Below are positions 17,147-25,954 of a stretch of DNA of 45,673 nucleotides, one piece after another. Both the position numbers and the translations under genes were made by a program. The DNA lies in assembly GCA_902470905.1 (NCBI GenBank), contig CABRIC010000009.1:1-45673 (forward strand), read 5' to 3'. Each line of letters begins with the position of its first letter. The stretch's first letter is position 1. Below the pieces are notes generated by a model that saw only the letters and a program-made list of their open reading frames with translations, was not told the origin of the DNA and did not search any database. The stretch is from an uncultured Collinsella sp. (lineage in GTDB: Bacteria; Actinomycetota; Coriobacteriia; Coriobacteriales; Coriobacteriaceae).

Positions 17147-18850
17147 ATGAGCAATCCCTCGAACCGCGCTTCGATGCGCGGGCAACTCACGCTGCGCGGC
17201 GTCGTCATCGGCGTCCTTGGCTGCGTGATCATCACGGCAAGCTCGGCCTATACCGCCCTCAAGATGGGCGCCCTCCCCTGGCCGATCATTTTCGCTGCCG
17301 TCATCTCGCTGTTCTTCCTGAAGCTCATGGGCAACGCCAGCCTCAACGAGGCCAACGTTACCCACACCATCATGTCCGCGGGCGCCATGGTCGCCGGCGG
17401 CCTGGCGTTTACCATCCCGGGCGCCTGGATGCTGGGCTATGCCGACCAGATCAGCTGGCTCGACATGTTTATCGTGGCGCTCGCCGGCACCATCTTGGGC
17501 CTTCTGGCGACAGCGCTCATCCACCGTCACTTTATCGTGGACGCCGCGCTGGAGTTCCCCACCGGCAACGCCGCGGCTCAGACCCTGCGTGCGACCGAGG
17601 CCGGCGGCAAGACCGGCAAGCAGCTCTTTGGCTCCATGGCCATCGCCGGCATCTACAGCGTGCTGCGCGACGCCCTGGGCGTGGTGCCCAGCATGCTTTG
17701 CACGCTCAATATCCCCGGCGTGACCTTTGCCATCTACAACTCGCCCATGTTGCTGTCCATCGGCTTTTTGGTGGGCTTCGCCCCCGTCGCGTTCTGGTTT
17801 GCCGGCGCGCTTCTGGGCAACTTTGGCATCATCGTCGGCGGCACCGCTGCCGGTCTGTTCGATGTCGTAACCGCGCAGGGCATCGTCAAGTCCCTGGGCA
17901 TGGGTCTTATGATGGGCTTTGGCGTCGCCGTCGTCCTTAAGGACATCCTGCCGCAGGTCGCCGGCATCGTCCGTGGCCTCGCCGCCGACAGCTCCACCGA
18001 CACCGACGAGCAGTCACTCATCTCGGGCTCCCTTAAGCTCGACGCCGGCATCATCGGCCTGGGCACCGCAGCCATCGCTGTGATCGTTGCCATCGCGCTC
18101 GACCTTGGTCCCGTCCCGGCCGTCATCGTCACGCTGTTCACCTTTGTCACCACCATCATGAGCGCCCAGAGCTGCGGTCAGACGGGTATCGACCCCATGG
18201 AGATCTTTGGCCTCATCGTCATGCTCATCGTGGCGGCCTTTGCACAGATCGCCCAGGTCAAGCTGTTCTTTATCGCCGGCATCGTGGCCGTGGCGTGCGG
18301 CCTTGCGGGCGACGTCATGAACGACTTTAAGGCCGGCGCCGTGCTGGGCACCAACCCGCGCGCACAGTGGGTTGGCCAGGCCATCGGCGGCATCGTGGGC
18401 GCCCTGGTCGCCGCCGCCGTCATGGTCGCGCTCGTCACCGCCTATGGTCCGGACGCCTTCGGCCCCGACAAGAGCTTCGTTGCCGCGCAGGCAAGCGTGG
18501 TCGCCACCATGGTCTCGGGCATCCCGAGCGTGCCGTGGTTCGCAGGCGGCTTTATCGCCGGCATCGTCATGTACTGGCTCGGCATTCCGGCCATGATGAT
18601 CGGCCTGGGCGTGTACCTGCCGTTCTACATGTCGCTCACGGCATTCCTGGGCTCCTGCGTCAAACTCGCCTACGACAAGTGGTCCGCCCACCGCGACGCC
18701 ACCGCTGGTCTTTCTGACGAGGAGAGGGCTGCCAAGGACGCCGCCTTCCAGGAACAGGGTCTGGTCGTTGCCAGCGGCCTGCTCGGCGGCGAGTCCATCG
18801 TCGGCGTTATCCTGGCGTTTGTCTCCGTGGGCTTAAGCCTGCTGGGCTAA
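17147..18850 (+). CDS. OPT family oligopeptide transporter
   Basis: A 567-residue secondary transporter with about 14 membrane helices, of the OPT group that in bacteria moves short peptides or metal-peptide complexes, driven by protons. The N-terminal LTLRGVVIGVLGCVIITASS and NEANVTHTIMSAGAMVAGGL blocks are typical. AAAGGAG lies eight bases before the ATG. A TATACT at 17031-17036 and a hairpin (GCGCCGT/ACGGCGC at about 17091-17111) lie in the 5' region. Two terminators follow, so it is probably a single-gene transcript. It forms a divergent pair with coaX. Confidence 0.92.
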   Translation: MSNPSNRASMRGQLTLRGVVIGVLGCVIITASSAYTALKMGALPWPIIFAAVISLFFLKLMGNASLNEANVTHTIMSAGAMVAGGLAFTIPGAWMLGYADQISWLDMFIVALAGTILGLLATALIHRHFIVDAALEFPTGNAAAQTLRATEAGGKTGKQLFGSMAIAGIYSVLRDALGVVPSMLCTLNIPGVTFAIYNSPMLLSIGFLVGFAPVAFWFAGALLGNFGIIVGGTAAGLFDVVTAQGIVKSLGMGLMMGFGVAVVLKDILPQVAGIVRGLAADSSTDTDEQSLISGSLKLDAGIIGLGTAAIAVIVAIALDLGPVPAVIVTLFTFVTTIMSAQSCGQTGIDPMEIFGLIVMLIVAAFAQIAQVKLFFIAGIVAVACGLAGDVMNDFKAGAVLGTNPRAQWVGQAIGGIVGALVAAAVMVALVTAYGPDAFGPDKSFVAAQASVVATMVSGIPSVPWFAGGFIAGIVMYWLGIPAMMIGLGVYLPFYMSLTAFLGSCVKLAYDKWSAHRDATAGLSDEERAAKDAAFQEQGLVVASGLLGGESIVGVILAFVSVGLSLLG

Positions 18851-18891
18851 GCTGAGCAGCTGCTCGACAGCAACCATATTGCCTACGGCTT

Positions 18892-18931
18892 GCCCGGCCG
18901 GTAGCTTTCACGGCTGCTGACCGGGCTTTTT
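18892..18931 (+). terminator. Intrinsic terminator of the OPT gene
   Basis: GCCCGG pairs with CCGGGC, with a smaller internal stem, and is directly followed by TTTTT. It is about 40 bases past the OPT stop. Confidence 0.75.
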
Positions 18932-18947
18932 GATATCGAAACAAAGA

Positions 18948-18984
18948 AAGGCCGGCGCGCTGCGTTTAACAGCGCGCCGGCCTT
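18948..18984. terminator. Bidirectional terminator between convergent genes
   Basis: AAGGCCGGCGCGCTG and CAGCGCGCCGGCCTT are perfect 15-base arms around CGTTTAA. It separates the OPT transporter from the convergent surface-protein gene. Confidence 0.8.
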
Positions 18985-19050
18985 ATCGTTTGGCTAACGA
19001 GACGGTCCCGTTATGAATTGAAGTTCGTTGCAGAAACTACGCTCGAAACG

Positions 19051-22000
19051 CTACATCTGCTTGCGACGACGATCGCTCAGCGTCACACCAGCGGCCACGA
19101 GGGTGATACCGCCGATGACGAACACCTCGCCCGCAAGAGCGGAATTGTCGCCAGTCTGGGCGAGCGCGGCAGGCGCAGCCTGTTTCTTGGCAACGGGGGC
19201 CTTTGCAGCAGCCTGCGCAACCTGAGGCTTGGCCTGCGGCTCAGCCTTGGGATGATACTTGTCGTACTCGGCCTGTGCGGCAGCCAGGGCATCCTTAGCA
19301 TCGTTAAGCTCGGCAAGCGCGGCGGCATAGGCGTCGTTGGCATCGGACAGTTTGGCATCGGCATCGCTCAGAGCAGCCTTGAGACCAGCAGCGGCATCGA
19401 CGGCGGCCTTATAGCGAGCGTAGGCAGCGTTCAGCTTGACCAGCTTCTCGTTGCCCGTCGTGCCCGCGGCAAGAGAGGCCTTGTGGTCGACAGCCTCAAG
19501 ATCGGCCTTGAGTGCCTCATCGTTGGCAAGCTCGGCCTTGGCCTTGACGATATCGAGGTTCGCATCGACGACGGCTTCGTTGGCGGCTTCGAGCTGCTTC
19601 TGGGCATCGGCGACACCGGCGACGGCAGCGTCATAGGCGGCCTTGGCGTCGTCGACCGCCTTCTGGGCACCGGCGAAGCGCTCGAAGGCCTTGTTTGCGG
19701 TGGCAAGCTCGTCCTCGGCGGCCTTGACCTTCGCCTGTGCGTCGGACAGGGCCTGCGTCTTGGCGGCAACTGCCTGCTTGGCGTCCGAAAGAGCGGTCGC
19801 GGCTTGCGTATCTGCGGTCTGGGCCTTGTCAACGCCAGCCTGGGCAGTGTCGTCGGCCTTCTTGGCATCGTCAAGCGTGCCCTGCTTGTTCGCAAGATCC
19901 GTCTTGGCGGCATCGCACTTGGCGGCAAGGTCCTTGACCGAAGCGGTAGCGTTGTCATACGCCTCGTTGGCCTGATCGGACTTTACCTTGGCGGCGTCGC
20001 GGGCGCTGCGAGCCTTCGCCTTGTGAGCAGCGGCCTCGGCTGCCTTCGTCTTGCTGTCAGCAAGCGTGGCGTTTGCCTTATCGAGAGCTGCCTGGGCAGT
20101 GGCAGCCTCGCCCTTAGCGGTATCGAGGTTCTGCTTGAGGGACTCGATGTCGATTCCGCCGAGCGCGTCCTTCGCGGCGTTGTATGCCGTCTTCGCGGCG
20201 GCGGTGCCGGACTTAGCCTTCTCGTACTCGCCCTTGGCGGTGTTCACGTTCGTGTCGGCCGCGGTATAGGCGTCTTGTGCGTCTTTCTGATTATTGAGAG
20301 CAGCGAGATATGCCGTATCGGCCGCGCCCAGCGTCTTCTGCGCCTCGGCGAGCTTGCCCTGAAGCTCCTTGAGCTGCGCCTTCTGCGCCTGCGTGCCGCC
20401 AGCATTATAGGCAGAGTCGATGTAGTCGTTCACGAGCTTCTTGAACTCGGAGACAGTGAAATCAGCCTGAGTGTCATCAGCACTGTAATCGAAGATGGTT
20501 ACCTCGGAATCGGTGTTCTTACCGCTACCGGTCGCGATACCGATGGCTTCCGTGGCGGAATCGATGATGTTGAGATAATGCCCGCACTCGTGATAGATGC
20601 TGTTGTAGTTCTGGTAGATGTAATAGGAATCATATCGGTGGCTGCCGAGTTCGTCGCCATACTGCGCGACGTACTTATCGAATGCCTCCTTCTCCTGTGT
20701 GTAGAGGCCGGTGTAGGGCCAACCGAGTGTATCCTCGGTCTCGCCGCCGGTATATGCGCCGCCTCCGCCGGCAAGATTTTCCCCGTTGTCGAAATAGCAG
20801 TTCGAGTGTCCCCAGATGTTCGATGAATATGATGTATTAAGGGCTGCCGCCACAGTCATGCGGAGGCTGACGCTGAGCGCCGACTGACCGTTCGCCTTGC
20901 GGAGGTTGTTCTGGGTGTCGAGATATGTCAGGGCGTTGCGCATCTGCTCCAGGGAAAGCGGGTTGGTGTCGCGAGACATGTCCTGATCGACGTACTGGTC
21001 ATACCATTCGGCCTTATCATCGGCACCGGTCAGCATCGATACGGCATCCTGGGCGTTCTTTTTCTGCGTGGCTGTGAACTGGCTGCCGCTGATGTAGTTC
21101 ATGAAGCCGAACATACCCTGACTGATGACTTCCTGGTCAACGGTCATGTTGGACTTTAGGTCTGCAATCTGCTGCTCAAGAGCCTCAACCTGGGCATTAG
21201 CAGCGTCATAAGCCTTTTCCGCGGCGTTCGAAGCGGCGCAGGCTGCCTCCCACTCGCTGCGCTTCTGCTTGCGAACTTCGACAAGCTTATCGTACGCGGT
21301 CTTCTTGTCGGCCTCGGTCTGCTGGGCCTGCTCGTATGCCGTTTTCGCGGCGTCACGCTTACTGGCCGCGTCCTTGTACTCCTTGTTTGCCGCATCGTAT
21401 GCAGACTGGGCAGATGCCACGGCAGCGTTGGCGGCGTTGGCCTTCTCCTGCGCGGCAGCGACGGCAGCCTGGGCGGCCTGCAGATTTGTCTGTGCGGTGG
21501 CGTCGGCATCCGTCGCGGCATTGAGCTCCGCCTGCGCGGTCTTGAGCTCACCAGCAGCAGCTTTCTTGGCGGCCTCAAGCGCACTCAGGTCAACACCCGT
21601 ACCCGAGACGGCAGCATCGAGCGCGGCCTGCGCCTGGTTGAACTTCTGCTGGGCGTTATCGCGCGCGGTGGTTGCGGCTGCGAGAGCAGCGGCAGTCTCC
21701 TGCTTCTTGGCCTGGGCAGTCGTCAAAGCTGCCTCGGTATTCTGCTTTTCCTGCTGGGCGCTGGCCTCGGCAGCCTTGGCCTGGTCCAGATTGTCCTGTG
21801 CAGTAGTAACGGCCTTATTGGCGTCATCGAGCTTTGCCCGCGCGTCCTCGACGGCCTTCTTGGCGGCCTCGTACTCGTCCATACCCATGGCCTCGAGCTT
21901 GGCCTGGGCATCATCGAGGGCCTTCTTGGCCTCATCCTGCTTTGCCTTGGCGTCCTTGAGCGCCTGGGTCTTATCCTCGACACTCTTGTTGGCCTGTTCG

Positions 22001-22503
22001 AGCTGATCGTTCAGGTCGCCCAGCTTCTTCTGCTGCTGCTCGGTCTTTTCGACGGCTGCCTTAAGCTCGTCGATCTTCTCCTGAAGCGCGGCTACCTCGG
22101 CCTCGTTCTGCTCGGCGGCGTTATCGGTCACGGCCTGCGAGGCCTGATTCTTTTGCTGCTGTGCCTGCTTTTGAGACTGGCCCGCCGCGTCGGCCTTCTT
22201 CTGGGCGGCATCGTAGGCGGCCTGAGCGTCCTTGAGCTGCTTTGCCGACTCCTCGGCCAGCTGGGCAGCCGTCTTTACGACCGCTTGGTTACCGGCGGCA
22301 ACGGTATTCTCTACAGAACTACCCCCCCCCTGAACAGAATCGCCGTTATCGGTTGACGGTGCGGCGATTGCCGCCAGCGGCGACATGAGCGGCTGAGCGA
22401 TGAGGCCCGCCGTCAAAACGGTTGCGACGGCGCGGTTAGCAACGCCCTTGACGTTGACAGTCTTGGCCCGAGGCTCAAAGTGTTGTGGACTGTAGTTTGC
22501 CAT
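19051..22503 (-). CDS. Large coiled-coil/CAP-domain surface protein with sortase signal
   Basis: A 1150-residue secreted, wall-anchored protein. A long Sec signal peptide ends near AAIAA (about residues 44-48). Two very long Ala/Lys/Glu/Asp/Gln-rich coiled-coil regions (about 80-450 and 700-1100) flank a globular part at about 470-690. That part carries the CAP (SCP/PR-1) signature: H...GENLAGG near 561-572 and CGHYLNIID with ..IGIA near 641. The C-terminus has LAQTG (1114-1118), a hydrophobic helix and RRRKQ, a sortase-type anchor with Ala in place of Pro. This layout resembles the SEC10/PgrA surface-exclusion and adhesin proteins. A nine-G tract lies near codon 57. AAAGGGAG precedes the ATG. 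Confidence 0.88.
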   Translation of the reverse strand: MANYSPQHFEPRAKTVNVKGVANRAVATVLTAGLIAQPLMSPLAAIAAPSTDNGDSVQGGGSSVENTVAAGNQAVVKTAAQLAEESAKQLKDAQAAYDAAQKKADAAGQSQKQAQQQKNQASQAVTDNAAEQNEAEVAALQEKIDELKAAVEKTEQQQKKLGDLNDQLEQANKSVEDKTQALKDAKAKQDEAKKALDDAQAKLEAMGMDEYEAAKKAVEDARAKLDDANKAVTTAQDNLDQAKAAEASAQQEKQNTEAALTTAQAKKQETAAALAAATTARDNAQQKFNQAQAALDAAVSGTGVDLSALEAAKKAAAGELKTAQAELNAATDADATAQTNLQAAQAAVAAAQEKANAANAAVASAQSAYDAANKEYKDAASKRDAAKTAYEQAQQTEADKKTAYDKLVEVRKQKRSEWEAACAASNAAEKAYDAANAQVEALEQQIADLKSNMTVDQEVISQGMFGFMNYISGSQFTATQKKNAQDAVSMLTGADDKAEWYDQYVDQDMSRDTNPLSLEQMRNALTYLDTQNNLRKANGQSALSVSLRMTVAAALNTSYSSNIWGHSNCYFDNGENLAGGGGAYTGGETEDTLGWPYTGLYTQEKEAFDKYVAQYGDELGSHRYDSYYIYQNYNSIYHECGHYLNIIDSATEAIGIATGSGKNTDSEVTIFDYSADDTQADFTVSEFKKLVNDYIDSAYNAGGTQAQKAQLKELQGKLAEAQKTLGAADTAYLAALNNQKDAQDAYTAADTNVNTAKGEYEKAKSGTAAAKTAYNAAKDALGGIDIESLKQNLDTAKGEAATAQAALDKANATLADSKTKAAEAAAHKAKARSARDAAKVKSDQANEAYDNATASVKDLAAKCDAAKTDLANKQGTLDDAKKADDTAQAGVDKAQTADTQAATALSDAKQAVAAKTQALSDAQAKVKAAEDELATANKAFERFAGAQKAVDDAKAAYDAAVAGVADAQKQLEAANEAVVDANLDIVKAKAELANDEALKADLEAVDHKASLAAGTTGNEKLVKLNAAYARYKAAVDAAAGLKAALSDADAKLSDANDAYAAALAELNDAKDALAAAQAEYDKYHPKAEPQAKPQVAQAAAKAPVAKKQAAPAALAQTGDNSALAGEVFVIGGITLVAAGVTLSDRRRKQM
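22322..22330 (-). repeat. Nine-base poly-G tract in the surface-protein gene
   Basis: Nine consecutive G residues on the coding strand (C on the plus strand) span the codons for Gln-Gly-Gly-Gly at about residues 55-58, just after the signal peptide. With eight G the frame reads V-V-L-stop; with ten G the next codon is TAG. Both neighbouring lengths therefore switch the protein off. Such tracts are the usual source of slipped-strand phase variation. Confidence 0.85.
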
Positions 22504-22810
22504 GGCTTTCTCCCTTTGACACGGATGTATCCATACGCTTCAAAATGTAGGAGCTGATTTTTGAATTCTGTTGCGCAACATTGGCGACCAGCGTATTTTT
22601 TGAAATTCGTGCTCCTGTGCTTCACAATTTCGTCACATTTGAAGGAGCTGGTGCATCATATTTTCGCGGGATGGAATTGAGCCTGTGATTTGCATTTGCT
22701 CCCGCGTCATCCGCCCTATCGGATTCCGCGTCCAACAGACACCCCGCCCGCCACGGTGTAGAGTTAGGACAACGGGCGCGTTGCCCGGACCGCGCTGGAA
22801 CGAGGTGGAC
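22504..22810. other. Divergent intergenic region, no gene seen
   Basis: This holds the 5' regions of the surface-protein gene (minus) and the DUF389 gene (plus). It is locally A/T-rich. I see a small palindrome GTTGCGCAAC at about 22569-22578 and a weak inverted pair AGGAGC/GCTCCT. No promoter stands out clearly. Confidence 0.5.
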
Positions 22811-23950
22811 ATGGAACTCGACAAACAACAGATCAAGCGACTACGCGAACGCCATCACCGGCGCCACGGCATCCGCCCTGCCCATAGTGAGGCTGCCGAG
22901 CAGGCTGGTCGCTTTTTAAAGCGCGCGTTCAACATTCGCGAGGGACGCGCGCCCTACCACGTAATCCGCAAGCGCTTTGTAAACGGGGCGCGTCTGACTG
23001 GCTCCCACCTATGCATCCTCATCATCGCCATGCTCATCGCGAGCATCGGCCTCGATATCGATTCGGACATCGCCATCGTGGGCGCCATGCTCATCTGCCC
23101 GCTTATGGGATCGGTCCTTGCCATGGCATACGGTATTGCCACGCTCGACCGCGAGATCACCCTTGAGGCCGTCGCGAGCTTGGCTCTACAGATGGCCTTT
23201 TGCCTGGTCACGTCCACGTTGTACTTTAAGCTCTCGCCCCTTGGCACCACCACGGCCGCCATCATCGACAATTCGACACCGACTGTTTGGGACCTTGCCG
23301 TCGCGCTCGCGGGCGGCTTTGCGGGTGGCCTGGGCAACTCGCGCGACCAGGAACCCGCCACGCTCATCGCCGGCGTGGCCGTGGCGACCGCGCTCATGCC
23401 GCCCCTGTGCGCGGCGGGCTATGGCATCGCCATCGCAAGCGGGTCGCTGTTTCTCTCGGCACTCTACGAGTTTGGCATCAACGTGGTCTTTATCGCACTG
23501 GCTGCCGAAGCCGTGCTGCTTCTTCTGCGCGTGCCGCTCAAGCGCGACCTGAACGGCGACGGTATTGTGACCGCTGAGGAAGACACCGAGGTCGACGAGC
23601 TGTCACGCAAAGTGCGCCGCCGCATCATCGTGGGAACGGTCATCTTTGCCATCCCCTGCATCGTTATGACGGCGGGGTCCATTGGCTCGGCGCAGACCGG
23701 CGTGCAGGACGGCTACGGTGTCACCGAAACTACGCGCGAACTTGCCGCGGTGCTGCCGGGCTTTAAGGATTACACCGTCGCCGTCGAGACCTCAGCTGCC
23801 GAGGGCGACAAGGAGGGCCTTGTCGAGCGCCAAACTGTCGCCCATGTGACAACGAGCGAGGCGCTCGGAACGCACGACCGCCACGTCGCCCGCAAGCTCA
23901 TCGACCTCAACGTGCCCGAACTCGATCGCGTGGAGTTTGATGTGGAGTGA
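22811..23950 (+). CDS. DUF389 family membrane protein with an EF-hand-like loop
   Basis: A 379-residue membrane protein of the DUF389 (TIGR00341) family, function unknown. After a basic N-terminal segment there are about six helices between residues 63 and 240. The conserved GAMLICPLMGSVLAMAYG block is at about 91-108, and LGNSRDQEPATLIAGVAVATALMPPLC follows. Residues 246-257, in the loop before the last helix, match the 12-position EF-hand pattern (D1, N3, D5, G6, V8, E12). An extracytoplasmic C-terminal tail of about 120 residues follows. It starts at 22811 with AGGTGG just upstream. No partner gene is adjacent. Confidence 0.9.
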   Translation: MELDKQQIKRLRERHHRRHGIRPAHSEAAEQAGRFLKRAFNIREGRAPYHVIRKRFVNGARLTGSHLCILIIAMLIASIGLDIDSDIAIVGAMLICPLMGSVLAMAYGIATLDREITLEAVASLALQMAFCLVTSTLYFKLSPLGTTTAAIIDNSTPTVWDLAVALAGGFAGGLGNSRDQEPATLIAGVAVATALMPPLCAAGYGIAIASGSLFLSALYEFGINVVFIALAAEAVLLLLRVPLKRDLNGDGIVTAEEDTEVDELSRKVRRRIIVGTVIFAIPCIVMTAGSIGSAQTGVQDGYGVTETTRELAAVLPGFKDYTVAVETSAAEGDKEGLVERQTVAHVTTSEALGTHDRHVARKLIDLNVPELDRVEFDVE

Positions 23951-24019
23951 TGCGGGACGCGAGGCGGGCCCGGCGCGAGCGCGCGCGGCCACGGGGCACA
24001 GGCGCAGCCAAGCGCAGCG

Positions 24020-24490
24020 CTACAGCTCGTACTTGTACACGCGGTAGATGTACTTCTCGGCTTCCATCTCGTAGGTGGCGATGGGTAGACCGTAGCGGTC
24101 GTACTCGGTGAAGGTCTTGGCCTGACCCGATGCCACGAGCATGCTGTTCGAATTGCCGACGCGCTGCACACTGCTAACGTAGCCCGAGAACGGCACCGCG
24201 ATCTGGTCTTCGAGCTCGTAGGTGCGGGCCGCCTCGTCCACTGTAAAGATGCGCCCAAACGAATGCGTGCCCTTGTTGTAGTCGGTCACCACCGCGGCGC
24301 CCAGCTGACCCCAGTCGAACTTGGGATAGCTTTCGGCCGCACCAAAGTTGTTGTCGTACAGCAGCACCTGGTAGCGACCAGTCGTTGCCGTGTCAAAACT
24401 CGGCAGATACGTCACGCTGTGCTGACCCGCGTTGAGCGAAAAATCGCCCTGGGCCTGCAGCAGCTTGCCCTCAAAGCCCGAACCGGCCCA
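24020..24490 (-). pseudogene. 5'-truncated arylsulfotransferase remnant
   Basis: From 24490 to the TAG at 24020 there are 157 open codons that look like the C-terminal part of an aryl-sulfate sulfotransferase (ArsS/ASST type). Fragments such as DYNKGTHSFGRIFTVDEA and MLVASGQAKTFTEYDRYG carry the blade-like pattern of that beta-propeller family. The homology continues upstream of the first ATG (24415) as ...FEGKLLQAQGDFSLNAG, so the ATG is not a true start. It then meets an in-frame TAA at 24491-24493. No upstream part of the gene follows; the neighbouring dehydrogenase begins instead. There is no ribosome site. I treat it as a decayed remnant with moderate certainty on the family. Confidence 0.65.
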
Positions 24491-24539
24491 TTACCACTCA
24501 TTTCTATTTCTGGGTCCATCTTCTCACTGTTGGCGGCCG

Positions 24540-24580
24540 AAAATGATCCGTTTTCCTCCGTCCCCGAGGGATCATTTTTT
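24540..24580. terminator. Terminator after the 3-hydroxyacyl-CoA dehydrogenase gene
   Basis: AAAATGATCC and GGATCATTTT are perfect 10-base arms around an 18-base loop. A run of T lies on the plus side and the stem touches the dehydrogenase stop codon. Confidence 0.7.
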
Positions 24581-25538
24581 AGTACTTGAAGAAGCCCTCG
24601 CCCGAGCTTTCGCCCAGCTTGCCTTCGTCGAGCATCTGCTTGAGGACGGATGCCATGGCCTTAAAGTTGTAGGGCATCATCATCTTTTTGAGCAACGGGC
24701 TCACCAGGCCCGGCACCTTCTGGTACTGCATAACGATGTTGTAAGCCGTCTGAATACCCACCGTGTCGAACACGCGGAACGGACCTTTGGGTGCGCCGGT
24801 GCCGCGCGTCCATGCGAGGTCGATGCTCTTGGGGTCACTCACGCCCGAGACATACAAGTCAAGGCCCGAAAGCAACCACGGCACCAGCATGGAATTGAGC
24901 AGGTAGCCGTTCTTTTCCTTGTTGACGGGAAGCGCCAGCATGCGAATGTCGTTGGCGAAGTCGACGAGCTCGTCGAAGTAGCGCTTGTCGGTTTGGTCCT
25001 GTGCCATGACCTCGGTCATGTTGTTCTTCCAGATGGAATTGGCAAAGTGCAGCGACAGGTACTTCTCGGGGCGGCCGGTGTACTTGGCAAAGGTGCTCGG
25101 CAGCAGCGTGGAAGAGTTTGTGACGATGACGGTCTTTTGTGGGAGAACCGGGGCAATCTTCTTGTAGAAGTCGATCTTTGCCTGTGTGTCCTCGGCCATA
25201 GACTCGATGACCAAGTCGGCGTCGGCAACGGCCTTGGCGAGGTCGAGCTCCAGCTTGAGTGTGGAGTAGGCACGCTCAACGGCGGCGAGCGCCGCCTCCC
25301 TGTCGAAGGTCTGGTCGCTATCGGCGATACCGGCACACCACTCGCCCGTACCGTCCGCCATACCCTCGATTGCCGCGATGTACTCCTCGCGCACATGATC
25401 GATCTTGGGCTGGGTGCGGCCGATGCTGCCCTCGCTGCGCAGCCAAATCGTTACATCAAAGCCGCAGTAGGCAGCCTGAAAGGCAATCTGGCTTCCTAAC
25501 ACGCCGCCGCCGGCAACACAAACGGTCTTGTAGCTCAT
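24579..25538 (-). CDS. 3-hydroxyacyl-CoA (3-hydroxybutyryl-CoA) dehydrogenase
   Basis: An NAD-dependent dehydrogenase that interconverts 3-hydroxyacyl- and 3-oxoacyl-CoA. The N-terminal Rossmann motif GGGVLGSQIA is at about 10-19. DADLVIESMAED and TNSSTLLPSTFA mark the 3HCDH N-domain. The C-terminal domain includes KEKNGYLLNSMLVPWLLSGL. Length is 319 residues, a full single-domain enzyme. There are changes in the usual NPV block (FANSIWKNNMTEV instead of FNPVHVMKL-like), so substrate range is uncertain. No other beta-oxidation or butyrate genes are adjacent. AGAGGA precedes the ATG. Confidence 0.88.
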   Translation of the reverse strand: MSYKTVCVAGGGVLGSQIAFQAAYCGFDVTIWLRSEGSIGRTQPKIDHVREEYIAAIEGMADGTGEWCAGIADSDQTFDREAALAAVERAYSTLKLELDLAKAVADADLVIESMAEDTQAKIDFYKKIAPVLPQKTVIVTNSSTLLPSTFAKYTGRPEKYLSLHFANSIWKNNMTEVMAQDQTDKRYFDELVDFANDIRMLALPVNKEKNGYLLNSMLVPWLLSGLDLYVSGVSDPKSIDLAWTRGTGAPKGPFRVFDTVGIQTAYNIVMQYQKVPGLVSPLLKKMMMPYNFKAMASVLKQMLDEGKLGESSGEGFFKY

Positions 25539-25707
25539 AGGAACAGTCCTCTCTTACGTAATTCCATAGATGTGTATTTATTCAACCGTAAGGGGACTGC
25601 ACGCTGAGGGTGGGTTCTATAAACGGACGGTAATTTGCGGCGAACGGCTACATCTGTTCATTAACTCTCGATTTTGAGGGCATTTTTTGACGCTGCTGAA
25701 CCGCTGT

Positions 25708-25837
25708 TTTCGGAAGTGCGGGGAAAAATCGGGATTCGCCGACCAGACCGGCTTTTTTTACAACAAAACCGCAGGTCGTGAGAGTCTAAAAAGGCGGTGT
25801 GCTCAGGAGGTTCGCGTTTTTTCCCGCACTTCCGAAA
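25708..25837. repeat. Inverted repeat in the 416-base intergenic gap
   Basis: TTTCGGAAGTGCGGG at 25708-25722 is repeated as its perfect complement at 25823-25837, each flanked by an A- or T-run. About 100 bases separate the arms and hold no clear gene. The rest of the gap (25539-25954) has only A/T-rich sequence and the terminator at 25892. Confidence 0.6.
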
Positions 25838-25891
25838 TTCGAGTGCACAGAAGGCTGCGACAAAACGATTTACGCAACATATGTCCAGCAA

Positions 25892-25926
25892 AAACGGGTG
25901 GTAGCCGGTACGGCTACCACCCGTTT
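25892..25926. terminator. Terminator of the dehydratase-activase operon
   Basis: AAACGGGTGGTAGCCG and its perfect complement close on a three-base loop. It is 29 bases past the activase stop and usable from both strands. Confidence 0.85.
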
Positions 25927-25954
25927 GTCTCATATCTAGCCCAAAGCAGGCCAG

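Noticed and set aside
20570..20600. HECGH as a zinc-protease HExxH motif in the surface protein
   Set aside because: It lies in the CGHY....IG pattern of CAP domains, which explains it better; no protease context is visible.
19018..20826. 602-codon plus-strand frame opposite the surface protein
   Set aside because: Leu/Gly/Val/Ser-rich shadow of the Ala/Lys-rich coiled-coil codons, with no start signal.
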